Both the position numbers and the translations under genes were made by a program. The notes under the pieces are model-generated. The model saw only the letters and a program-made list of their open reading frames with translations, was not told the origin of the DNA and ran no database searches. A stretch of 64,000 bases of DNA. Origin: Glycomyces artemisiae (GTDB taxonomy: Bacteria; Actinomycetota; Actinomycetes; Mycobacteriales; Micromonosporaceae). Shown in pieces: positions 33,807-43,317 of this stretch. The stretch spans positions 124,001 to 188,000 of the forward strand of contig NZ_PVTJ01000007.1 in the NCBI RefSeq assembly GCF_003002955.1, written 5' to 3'. Position 1 is the stretch's first letter. The number at the start of each line of letters is the position of its first letter.

Positions 33807-34802
33807 ATGGGCACTGATTCTACGCAGCCCCTGCCGCTCGCGGGCCACCGCGTGTTCCGCACCTCCGATCCCGAGGCCGCCCGCGCCGAGGCGTCCCGGA
33901 TCCTGTTCCCGCATCGCCTGCGCCGCAACGAAGGCAGCTTCGACGCGGTGCTGCACTCGGCCGCGGTCGGGGCGGTGCGCGTCAGCGTGCTCGCGTACGG
34001 GGCGGGCGTCGAGATGGCGGTGGAGGCGAACGACGGCTACCTGGTGGCGCATCCGCTGGCCGGGCGCGCGGTGTTCCACTTCGGACCAAAGGAGGTCGCG
34101 GTCGCGCCCGGGACTGCCGCGGTGGCGTCCCCTGGCGCGGAACTGCGCATCGACTGGGAGCCGGGCTGCGCGATGACGGTCGTCGGCGTCGAGCGGGCCG
34201 CGCTCGACGCCGAGTTCGAGTCGTGGACGGCCGAGGCGCCCGATCCGCCGCTGCGCTTCGCCCGCGGGGTCGACGCCTGGGAGCGCCCGGCCGCGGGCTG
34301 GCTGGCCGCGGTCGACCACCTGATCGAGGACCTGGACTCGCCCGCGCCGCTGCTCAGGCACCCGGCCGCGCTGGCGGCGGCCGAGCGCGGCCTGCTCACC
34401 GGGCTCCTGCTCGCCTTGCCGCACAACCACTCCGAGCGCCTGTGGGACGGCGGGTCCCCGCCCGGCCCCGACTGGATGCGCCGCGCCGCCGACCTCCTCG
34501 AACGCCTCCCCCACCGCAACTGGACCGTCGCCGAGCTGGCCCGGCACGCCAACACGAGCACCCGGGCCCTCCACGCGGGCTTCCGCAAGCGCCTCGGCAC
34601 CACCCCGATGGAGTACCTGCGCGGCGTCCGCCTCCAGCGCGCCAAGGACCGCCTCCGCGCCGCCGACCCCGGCGAGGGCGCCACCGTCACCGCCATCGCC
34701 ATCCAGCTCGGCTTCACCAACCTCGGCCGCTTCGCCGCCGACTACCGCCGCCGCTTCGGCGAGCCGCCCTCCACCACCCTCCAGCGCCGCGCCGACCGCT
34801 GA
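33807..34802 (+). CDS. AraC-family transcriptional regulator
   Basis: A 331-aa regulator of the AraC_binding_2 type. The N-terminal 200 residues form a sensor (FHFGPKEVAVAPGTAAVASP). The C-terminal AraC HTH pair reads RNWTVAELARHANTSTRALH and ATVTAIAIQLGFTNLGRFAA, separated by TTPMEYLRGVRLQRAK. A GATAGT -10 box exactly 6 nt upstream of the ATG indicates a leaderless mRNA. It is divergent from the IclR gene. Its target is not evident, since the next gene downstream is separated by 376 bp. Confidence 0.9.
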   Translation: MGTDSTQPLPLAGHRVFRTSDPEAARAEASRILFPHRLRRNEGSFDAVLHSAAVGAVRVSVLAYGAGVEMAVEANDGYLVAHPLAGRAVFHFGPKEVAVAPGTAAVASPGAELRIDWEPGCAMTVVGVERAALDAEFESWTAEAPDPPLRFARGVDAWERPAAGWLAAVDHLIEDLDSPAPLLRHPAALAAAERGLLTGLLLALPHNHSERLWDGGSPPGPDWMRRAADLLERLPHRNWTVAELARHANTSTRALHAGFRKRLGTTPMEYLRGVRLQRAKDRLRAADPGEGATVTAIAIQLGFTNLGRFAADYRRRFGEPPSTTLQRRADR

Positions 34803-35178
34803 CCGGCGCGGCCCGCGGCCGGGCGGACCCGCTGCTCAGCTCGCGGGGAGGCCCGGCGGCGGAAGCTGGCGCGACCCGGCGGGTACAGCTAGCCCTACCC
34901 CGAAGCCGGGGTTCTGCTGCAATGCGCGGAGCCCCGCGCCCGCTTAGGGTTCCAGGAATGGACATTCAGCGCCATTCGCGCTTCCCGGGTGAACGCCATC
35001 GGCAGGTGTTCGCCTGTTCGACGGCTGTTCTTCATCAGGGCTCACCTGCGGATACGAGAGTCTGTTCCTGCACGTCGAACCGATCCGGCACGCGAGTCCG
35101 CATCACCGGACCCTGCACCGCCCGACGCTGCACCCCTGCCCGCGAACCGGCCCCCGCCGCCGCGCCCGAGAGGAATCC
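34803..35178. other. 376-bp gap between AraC gene and EamA-glycosyltransferase gene
   Basis: The gap holds a short hairpin (ACCCCG-AAGC-CGGGGT, 34897-34912) that could end the AraC transcript, and a TAGGGT -10-like hexamer (34945-34950) 7 nt before an ATG at 34958. The ORF from that ATG (75 codons, ending at 35185) is Cys/Arg-rich and overlaps the next start. I read the stretch as a long leader rather than a gene. Confidence 0.4.
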
Positions 35179-37218
35179 ATGCTGATCCTTGCCATCGTCC
35201 TCGCCGCCGTCGGCGCCTGCTGCCTGGCCGGCGCCGCCTGCCTCCAGCACGGCGCCGTCACCCAGTCGACGTCCGGTCCCGAACTGCGGCTCTCCGCGGT
35301 CCGGACCATCCTGAGCACGCCCTCCTGGTACCTCGGGAACGGGCTCGTCGTGCTGGGCGCCGGCCTGCACATCATCGCGATCACCTTGGCGCCCATCGCG
35401 GTCGTCCAACCCGTCGGCATGATCGCCCTCGTGCTCACCGTGGTGTTCACCGGGACCGCGCTCACCCGCTCGGTGATCGCCGCCCTGACGCTGAGCACCG
35501 TGGGCATCGCGGCCCTGATCGCCTTGTCCGCCATGGGAACGAGCACCGTCGTGTCCGCGCCCGACATCGCCGCCGCCCAGTGGGCGCTCCCCGCCGCGGC
35601 GGCCGTGTGCGCCGTGGCGTTCGCCGTCAAGGGCCGCATGCGGTGCCTGCTCCTGGCCGTCGCCGCGGCCGTCCTGTTCGGACTCACCTCGGCCCTCGTG
35701 CGGGCCGTGGCCGTCGCACCGCTCGCGCCGGAGCAGATCGCGCTCATCATCGCGGAGGCCGCGGCCGCGGCGCTCGCCGGAGCGTGGCTCGTGCACCAGG
35801 CGTACGCCGCCGGGTCCGCCGCCACGGTCGTCGGCGCGCTCACCATCGTCGACCCGCTCGTCGCCGTCCTCATCGGCGCGTTCGCCTACGGCGAGACCGC
35901 ATCCGGGACGCTCGCCGCGATGGCCGCGCCCGCCGCCGCCGCCGCGGCCGGGCTGCTGATGCTCGCCCGCGCGCTCCCCCCTCGTGAGGCCGCGGCGGCC
36001 GCCCGCCGCAGGACCGGCGAGGGCCCGCTGCGCATCGCGATCACCGCCGACACCTACTGGCCCGACGTCAACGGCGCGGCCAACTTCGCGCACCGCCTCG
36101 CCTCCGGCCTGGCCGGGCGCGGGCACGACGTCCACGTCATCTGCCCCTCGACCAGGAACGAGCCGTTCACGGAGACCGTCGGCGGCGTCACGGTCCACCG
36201 GATCGGCGCGGTCCGGACCCCGTTCCACCCGGACTTCCGGTTCTGCCCGCCTTGGCGCGCGGCCAAAGCCGTGCCGGAGCTCCTGGCCGAGATCGACCCG
36301 GACGTGGTCCACACCCAGGCCCACTTCATCGTCGGCCGCGCCGCCGTGCGCGCCGCCACCGCCGCCGGCATCCCGGTCGTCGCCACCAACCACTTCATGC
36401 CGGAGAACCTCCTCGGCTTCGGGCCGCTCCCGCGCTGGTCGCACCGCCTCGCGGCCCGGCTCGCCTGGCGCGACCTCGCCCGCGTCTACGACCGGGCCAC
36501 GGTCTGCACCACGCCGACGCTCCGCGCCGCCCAGATCCTGGAGCGCAACGGCCTGGACCGCCCGGTCATGGCGATCTCCTGCGGCATCGACCGCGCCCGC
36601 TACACCGGCGGGAGCGTCGAGCGGGCCGCCGCGCCGACCCTGCTGTTCGTCGGCCGCCTCGAAGCGGAGAAGAACGTCGACGAGCTGCTGGAGGCCGCCG
36701 CGCTCCTGCCCGCCGACGTGCGCGTCGAGATCGTCGGCGACGGCAGCGTCCGGCCCCGGCTGGAGGCCCTGGCGGCGCGGCTCGGCATCGCCGACCGGGT
36801 CGTCTTCCACGGGTTCGTCTCCGATGACGAAGTGGTGCAGGCGTACCGGCGCTGCGACGTGTTCTGCATGCCGGGGACGGCCGAGCTCCAGAGCATCGCG
36901 ACCATGGAGGCGATGGCCGCGGGCAAACCGGTCGTCGCCGCCGACGCGATGGCCCTCCCCCACCTCGTCCACCCCGGCCGCAACGGCTGGCTCTTCACGC
37001 CGACCGACACGGACGACTTCGCCAAGCGGATCGCCGCGATCCTCGACGACGAGCCGACCCGCGCGGCGATGGGCGAGGCGAGCCTGGAGATGATCGCCTC
37101 CCACGACCTCGAATCCACGTTGGCCGAGTACGAGCGCGTCTACCTCGACATCGCCGCGCCCGGCCTTTCGGAACTGCGAGCGGCGAAGCCGGAGCACGCG
37201 GTCCTCTCCGCCCGCTGA
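35179..37218 (+). CDS. fusion of EamA/DMT-like membrane domain and GT4 glycosyltransferase
   Basis: A 679-aa protein read through in one frame. Residues 1-275 form a membrane domain with about nine to ten helices related to DMT/EamA transporters (ILAIVLAAVGACCLAGAACL; ITLAPIAVVQPVGMIALVLT; ALTIVDPLVAVLIGAFAYGE). After an Arg-rich linker, residues 284-660 are a GT-B glycosyltransferase of family 4: DTYWPDVNGAANFAHRLASG at the N-terminus, the donor-site TLLFVGRLEAEKNVDELLEA, and the late MPGTAELQSIATMEAMAAGK with its E-x7-E. GAGAGG precedes the ATG. It may couple glycan assembly with lipid-linked precursor movement, but the acceptor is unknown. Confidence 0.85.
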   Translation: MLILAIVLAAVGACCLAGAACLQHGAVTQSTSGPELRLSAVRTILSTPSWYLGNGLVVLGAGLHIIAITLAPIAVVQPVGMIALVLTVVFTGTALTRSVIAALTLSTVGIAALIALSAMGTSTVVSAPDIAAAQWALPAAAAVCAVAFAVKGRMRCLLLAVAAAVLFGLTSALVRAVAVAPLAPEQIALIIAEAAAAALAGAWLVHQAYAAGSAATVVGALTIVDPLVAVLIGAFAYGETASGTLAAMAAPAAAAAAGLLMLARALPPREAAAAARRRTGEGPLRIAITADTYWPDVNGAANFAHRLASGLAGRGHDVHVICPSTRNEPFTETVGGVTVHRIGAVRTPFHPDFRFCPPWRAAKAVPELLAEIDPDVVHTQAHFIVGRAAVRAATAAGIPVVATNHFMPENLLGFGPLPRWSHRLAARLAWRDLARVYDRATVCTTPTLRAAQILERNGLDRPVMAISCGIDRARYTGGSVERAAAPTLLFVGRLEAEKNVDELLEAAALLPADVRVEIVGDGSVRPRLEALAARLGIADRVVFHGFVSDDEVVQAYRRCDVFCMPGTAELQSIATMEAMAAGKPVVAADAMALPHLVHPGRNGWLFTPTDTDDFAKRIAAILDDEPTRAAMGEASLEMIASHDLESTLAEYERVYLDIAAPGLSELRAAKPEHAVLSAR

Positions 37219-37227
37219 ATCCGAACG

Positions 37228-37265
37228 GGAAAGCCGCGGAGGGCCATGGCCCTCCGCGGCTTTCC
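37228..37265. terminator. bidirectional terminator, 38-bp perfect palindrome
   Basis: A perfect palindrome with 19-bp arms centred at 37246/37247 (CCATGG core, ends GGAAAGCC and GGCTTTCC). It lies between the convergent fusion gene and peptidase gene. The A/T triplets at the edges give a short U run in either direction. Confidence 0.88.
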
Positions 37266-37283
37266 GCTTGCGTCAGCGCGGAT

Positions 37284-38195
37284 CTAGCCGAACTGGCAGC
37301 AGATGTTGTAGCCCCTGGCGGTCCAGAAGCTCGTCGGGTTCGGGTTGCTCAGCGTGGGGTCGCCGACGCTGGGGGCCGCGGCGGTCTGGCGGCCGTTGCG
37401 CATCTCGACGTGCGTGTGGGCGCCGCCGGAGGAGCTGACGCCGCGCCAGTCCTCGACGCCGATCTTCTCGCCCACGGAGATGGTCGCGCCGACGCCGACG
37501 GTCGGGTCCAGGTGCAGGTAGACCACGGTCTTGTCGAGGCTGGAGTTGTAGACGGCGAGGGTCGACAGGCCGCCGGAGCCGCGGGAGCCCTCGGTCATGC
37601 GGACCACGGTGCCCGAGACCGGCGCGTACACCGAAGCGCCCACGGTGTGCGCGATGTCGACGCCCTCGTGGCGTCCGGAGGTGGTGGTGTAGCCGTCGAA
37701 GTAGGCGGTGATGTTCGCCGAGGACGTGTGGTAGACGGCGTATTCGAGGTTGTCGGCCGCGTCGCCGCTGACGCCGAGGAGGTGGGCGGCGTTCTCGTTC
37801 TTCAGGTAGGCGCGGAGGTTCGCCTCGGCACCGGGGCTGAAGTTGTCGATCGGGCCGCTGTAGCCGCTGTAGTAGAACACCGTGACGTACCGGCTGGTCC
37901 GGTTCCAGGCGGAGGCGGCGTTGTTCTTGACGCACTGCCCCTGTCCGGCGCCCGCGCTGATGAACTTGTAGCAGCCCGAGCCCGACCCGTAGTCGCTGAC
38001 GGACCCGGCGAAGTCGCTCACCGAGCCGGAGGTGTCGCTGTTGTAGTAGAGGCAGAACTCCCCGGACTCGCACACGCCGTTGCGCGCCGTCGCGGCCTGC
38101 GCGGGCGCGGCCCCGGCGACCGCCGCCGCCAGGCCCATCACGGCCGCCGCGAACACCGCGATCAGGGCATGCCGCTTCGATCTGATCCAACTCAT
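37284..38195 (-). CDS. secreted M23 peptidase with N-terminal I36-like domain
   Basis: A 303-aa exported protein. The signal peptide ends at APAQAA (about residue 33). Residues 35-140 resemble the peptidase inhibitor I36/crystallin-like fold, with cysteines in GVCESGEFCLYYN, GCYKF and QCVKN. Residues 165-285 are an M23 metallopeptidase domain with zinc ligands in GRHEGVDI and AHTHVEM, plus the GTVVRM and YLHLDP strands between. M23 enzymes cut peptidoglycan cross-bridges or act on secreted proteins. AAGGAG lies 5 nt upstream of the ATG at 38195. The joining of an inhibitor-like domain to a peptidase in one chain is noteworthy. Confidence 0.88.
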   Translation of the reverse strand: MSWIRSKRHALIAVFAAAVMGLAAAVAGAAPAQAATARNGVCESGEFCLYYNSDTSGSVSDFAGSVSDYGSGSGCYKFISAGAGQGQCVKNNAASAWNRTSRYVTVFYYSGYSGPIDNFSPGAEANLRAYLKNENAAHLLGVSGDAADNLEYAVYHTSSANITAYFDGYTTTSGRHEGVDIAHTVGASVYAPVSGTVVRMTEGSRGSGGLSTLAVYNSSLDKTVVYLHLDPTVGVGATISVGEKIGVEDWRGVSSSGGAHTHVEMRNGRQTAAAPSVGDPTLSNPNPTSFWTARGYNICCQFG

Positions 38196-38405
38196 GACTG
38201 CTCCTTGCAGAAGGGGGGTAAGGAAGGAGATCGGGCGTCCGTCTTGGGGTCGAACGGCGCCCGGTGGGACGGCCTCGAACTGAATCGACTGCGACACTTG
38301 GGGTTACAATCCCAGGTCGTCTGGGCCCTCATCCAGGATCTGACAGGAATCTCCACAAGTCAAGCAATCGATGAAGGAATTCTTCGTGCAGAGGCGGAGT
38401 CAGGA

Positions 38406-38427
38406 TCGTGTCAGCGTCGTGTCAGCG
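38406..38427. repeat. two tandem 11-bp direct repeats before a hydrolase gene
   Basis: TCGTGTCAGCG occurs twice head to tail, ending 21 bp before the ATG at 38449. Direct repeats with 11-bp period are typical of sites for PhoB/OmpR-type or SARP regulators. A TACAAT hexamer at 38305-38310 is the nearest -10-like sequence. Confidence 0.6.
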
Positions 38428-38448
38428 CCGGAGTCCAGAGTTCAGGGC

Positions 38449-39246
38449 ATGACGAACAACGACACCAAGGCCCTGTGGACCGGCATGGTCCCGGTCGACG
38501 ACACCGCCCTCTACGTCACCGACACCGGCGGCGACGGCGTCCCGGTCATCTACTGCAACGGCCAGTTCGCGACCCTCGGCTACTGGAAGCACGTCGTCGC
38601 CGAGCTCGGCGACGGGTTCCGCCACATCAACTTCGACGAGCGCGCCCGCGGCAAGAAGTCCAAGACCTCCGCCGACTACTCGTTCGAGGCGTGCGTCCGC
38701 GACGTGGACGCCGTCCTCGCCGCCCGCGGCGTGACCGGGCCGGTGATCATCGCGGGCTGGTCGTACGGCGCGTTCGTCGCCACGACCTGGGCCTTCCGCA
38801 ACCCCGACCGCTGCATCGGCGTCGTCCCGGTCGACGGGGCCGAGCCGCACGACTGGCTCACCGACGCCATGGAAGCGCGCATCCGCAAGCTGTTCAAGCG
38901 GCTCAGCCCGGTCACGGCCCTGCTGCGCCCCACCGGCCTCACCCCGAAGCTCAGCGCGGCCCAGCAGGCCGAGTGCAACATCGAGCTCGGCAAGATCTCC
39001 CGGGAGGCGAACCTCGGCCCCGTGATCGACGGCCTGGCCGTGCCGACCCGCTACGTCCTCGCCTCCGGCGCGTCCTTCGGCAGCAAGGGCGACGAGCAGG
39101 AGAAGATCCGGGCCGCGCTCGACAAGTACGTCGCGCGCAACCCGAACGTCGAGATCAGCGCGAAGGTCGCCAGCAACCACGACCTCATCCTCAAGAAGGA
39201 CTTCAAGGCCGTCGCCGACGCCGTCCGCGACGTCGCCGCACGCTGA
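38449..39246 (+). CDS. alpha/beta hydrolase
   Basis: A 265-aa alpha/beta hydrolase fold protein. The nucleophile elbow is GWSYG (Ser about residue 99), and the catalytic His is probably in ASNHDLILKKDF near the end. The classical HGxP oxyanion motif is replaced by YCNGQFATLGYWKHV, which may alter the oxyanion hole. The acid is not obvious. I start at the ATG at 38449 (MTNNDTKALW), where family similarity begins, although the ribosome site is weak and ATG 38371 is also in frame. The substrate is unknown. It is divergent from the M23 peptidase across a 253-bp gap. Confidence 0.83.
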   Translation: MTNNDTKALWTGMVPVDDTALYVTDTGGDGVPVIYCNGQFATLGYWKHVVAELGDGFRHINFDERARGKKSKTSADYSFEACVRDVDAVLAARGVTGPVIIAGWSYGAFVATTWAFRNPDRCIGVVPVDGAEPHDWLTDAMEARIRKLFKRLSPVTALLRPTGLTPKLSAAQQAECNIELGKISREANLGPVIDGLAVPTRYVLASGASFGSKGDEQEKIRAALDKYVARNPNVEISAKVASNHDLILKKDFKAVADAVRDVAAR

Positions 39247-39309
39247 ACCCGGCCGAGGAGCGCGACCGCGCTTCGAGAACGGGGCCCGGCGGGCCCGGCG
39301 CACCGATCG

Positions 39310-39330
39310 ACGGGGCCCGTCGGGCCCCGT
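39310..39330. terminator. hairpin terminator between convergent genes
   Basis: ACGGGGCCC-GTC-GGGCCCCGT is a perfect 9-bp stem with a 3-nt loop between the hydrolase and the alcohol dehydrogenase genes, 5 bp from the latter's stop. Confidence 0.65.
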
Positions 39331-39335
39331 GCGGC

Positions 39336-40400
39336 TCAGGACTCCAGGTCGGCGAGGTCGGACATGTCGAGGACGAAGCGGTAGCGGACGTCGCCCTTCT
39401 CCAGACGGGTCAGCGCCTCGTTGACGCGTGCGGAGGGGAGGACCTCGATGTCGGCGGTGATGCCGTGCTCGGCGCAGAACGCCAGCATGGCGGACGTTCC
39501 CTTCGTCCCTCCGGTGCCGTTGGAGGTGAGCTTCTTGCGGCCTGCGGTGAGTTCGAGAATGCGCGGGCCGGACATCAGCGGGTTGCCCACGACGGACAGG
39601 GTGCCGTCGAGTGCGAGCAGCCGCAGCAGCGGGGAGAGGTCGTGGTCGGCGGCGATCGTGTCGAGGATGAGGTCGAAGCGGCCGCGGGCGGGCCGCAGCC
39701 GATCGTCGTCGGTCGTCAGGAGGAAGTCCTCGGCGCCGAGCGCGAGCGCGTCGTCGGCCTTGTCGCTGGTGCGGCTGAGGACGGTGACTTCGGCGCCTAG
39801 GGCCGCAGCGAGTTTCACGCCCAGGTGGCCGAGGCCGCCGAGGCCTGCGATGGCGACGCGGCTGCCGCGTCCGACGCCCGCCGCCTGGAGCGGCTCCCAC
39901 ATCGTGATCCCGGCGCACATGAGCGGGGCGGCCGCGGCCGGGTCGAGCGAGGCGGGGAGGCGGTAGGCGAACCGCTCGCGCAGCACGTACTCGCGGCTGT
40001 AGCCGCCCTTCGTCACCGTCCCGTCGACGCGGTCCCGTCCGCCGTAGGTGCTGACGGGTCCGAGCTGGCAGAAGTTCTCCTGCCCGACCCGGCACATGGC
40101 GCATTCGCCGCACGAGTCGACGAGCGTGCCCACGGCGACGGGATCGCCTGCGGCGAAACGGGTCACGGCCGTTCCGACGGCGGTGACCGTGCCGGTGAAC
40201 TCGTGGCCGGGGACCAGCCCGCCGCCGTCGGACATGTGCGGGGTGGCGCCGTGGATCGCGTGGAGGTCGCTGTGGCACACGCCGCAGAAGGCGACCTGGA
40301 CCGCGATGTCGTCGGCGCGGAGGCTCCGACGCTCGATCGCGACCGGTCGCAGCTCGGTGCTGTCGTTCGCGTGCTGCCACGCGAGGGTGCTGGTAGTCAT
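39336..40400 (-). CDS. zinc-dependent alcohol dehydrogenase, cinnamyl-alcohol-dehydrogenase-like
   Basis: A 354-aa medium-chain dehydrogenase. The catalytic zinc site has GVCHSDLHAIHG and GHE; the structural zinc site has four cysteines in CGECAMCRVGQENFC. The NAD(P) motif is GLGGLGHLGVKLAAALGAEV. The family reduces aldehydes or oxidises primary alcohols with NADP(H). GGAGG lies 5 nt upstream of the ATG at 40400. It is divergent from a TetR gene at 40499, and the gap holds related ACTRGTCT elements, so the TetR protein probably represses it. Confidence 0.92.
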   Translation of the reverse strand: MTTSTLAWQHANDSTELRPVAIERRSLRADDIAVQVAFCGVCHSDLHAIHGATPHMSDGGGLVPGHEFTGTVTAVGTAVTRFAAGDPVAVGTLVDSCGECAMCRVGQENFCQLGPVSTYGGRDRVDGTVTKGGYSREYVLRERFAYRLPASLDPAAAAPLMCAGITMWEPLQAAGVGRGSRVAIAGLGGLGHLGVKLAAALGAEVTVLSRTSDKADDALALGAEDFLLTTDDDRLRPARGRFDLILDTIAADHDLSPLLRLLALDGTLSVVGNPLMSGPRILELTAGRKKLTSNGTGGTKGTSAMLAFCAEHGITADIEVLPSARVNEALTRLEKGDVRYRFVLDMSDLADLES

Positions 40401-40422
40401 CGGGACCTCCGAAAAAAGAATA

Positions 40423-40480
40423 ACTAGTCTGTCTTTATCGAGCCTAGGCCGCGGGCGAGCCGAAGTCAACCGACTGGTCT
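40423..40480. promoter_or_regulatory. putative TetR-binding region with two ACTRGTCT elements
   Basis: ACTAGTCT (40423-40430) and ACTGGTCT (40473-40480) lie 50 bp apart in the divergent promoter region, in AT-richer sequence than their surroundings. Neither is a full palindrome on its own, so this operator assignment is tentative. Confidence 0.45.
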
Positions 40481-40486
40481 TTCTGG

Positions 40487-40492
40487 TACCGT
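40487..40492 (+). promoter_or_regulatory. -10 element of a leaderless promoter
   Basis: TACCGT ends 6 nt before the ATG at 40499. The ACTGGTCT element lies just upstream of it. Confidence 0.6.
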
Positions 40493-40498
40493 ACGGCC

Positions 40499-41083
40499 AT
40501 GTCAGAGCCCCCGATGCCCACCACTTCGCGCGGGATCGCCACGCACCGCAGGATCCTCGACGCCGCCGCTGACGAATTCGCGCGCGTCGGGATCGCCGGG
40601 GCCCGGATGGACCGCATCATCGCGGCGGCCGGGGCCAACAAGGCGCAGCTGTACGCCTACTTCGGCAGCAAGGAGGGCCTGTTCGAAGCCGTCATCGCCG
40701 ACCGGGTGGACACCAGCGCCGACAGCGTGCCGTTCGACGCCGACGACTTGCCGGGGTGGGCGGTGCGGCTGTACGACCGGAACCTGGAGCATCCCGAGCT
40801 CGCGCGGCTCATCGCCTGGACGAGGCTCGAACGGCGCCCCACGGGCCGCTGGTTCGACGGCGCCGAGCACGAGTCGAAGCTCGCGGCCATCGCGGCCGCG
40901 CAGGAGGCGGGCCGGGTCCGGGCGGGGGACCCCGCCGATCTGCTCATCCTCCTCATCGGCATGGCCTCCGCCTGGTCTCCGTCGAGCAGCGTCTACACCG
41001 CCACGGTCGAGGAACCCGAGAGCGACCACGACCGGCGGCGCGCGCTGCTGCGCGACGCCGTCGCCCGACTCGTGGCGCCCTGA
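40499..41083 (+). CDS. TetR-family transcriptional regulator
   Basis: A 194-aa TetR protein. The N-terminal HTH includes HRRILDAAADEFARVGIAGA and ANKAQLYAYFGSKEGLFEAV. The C-terminal domain resembles TetR_C_35-type regulators (PELARLIAWTRLERRPTGRW). A TACCGT -10 box exactly 6 nt upstream of the ATG indicates a leaderless message. It is divergent from the alcohol dehydrogenase at 39336-40400, its most likely target. Confidence 0.92.
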   Translation: MSEPPMPTTSRGIATHRRILDAAADEFARVGIAGARMDRIIAAAGANKAQLYAYFGSKEGLFEAVIADRVDTSADSVPFDADDLPGWAVRLYDRNLEHPELARLIAWTRLERRPTGRWFDGAEHESKLAAIAAAQEAGRVRAGDPADLLILLIGMASAWSPSSSVYTATVEEPESDHDRRRALLRDAVARLVAP

Positions 41084-41121
41084 CCCCAGATCAGCGCGTT
41101 AATCGGGGCGCCCGGCCGCGG

Positions 41122-43194
<2,073 letters not shown>

Positions 43195-43228
43195 GGCGGT
43201 CCCCCTTCGTCGTCCCTCTCGGACCTCC

Positions 43229-43253
43229 CTACCCGCGCTGGCCGCCGTCAAAC
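43229..43253 (-). promoter_or_regulatory. sigma-B/sigma-F-type promoter of the catalase gene
   Basis: GTTT-N15-GGGTAG on the minus strand fits the GNNT-N14-16-GGGTA stress promoter pattern. The -10 ends 34 nt before the catalase ATG. Confidence 0.75.
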
Positions 43254-43256
43254 GGC

Positions 43257-43281
43257 GGTTATCACCCCGGGGAGCGGGTAG
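43257..43281 (+). promoter_or_regulatory. sigma-B/sigma-F-type promoter of the pyruvate-oxidase-like gene
   Basis: GGTT-N15-GGGTAG on the plus strand, back to back with the catalase promoter. The -10 ends 36 nt before the ATG at 43318. Confidence 0.72.
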
Positions 43282-43317
43282 CCCCGTGTGACGACGGCTA
43301 CCGAAAGGAAGGGCGCC

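Noticed and set aside
34958..35185. A 75-codon ORF with a TAGGGT -10-like hexamer 7 nt before its ATG.
   Set aside because: The product is Arg/Cys/Pro-rich without family features, its codon bias is unlike the neighbours, and it overlaps the start of the fusion gene; more likely a leader.
39247..39309. GGGCCCGGCGGGCCCGG as a second terminator after the hydrolase gene.
   Set aside because: Low-complexity GC repeat that can fold in many registers; the hairpin at 39310-39330 is the better candidate.
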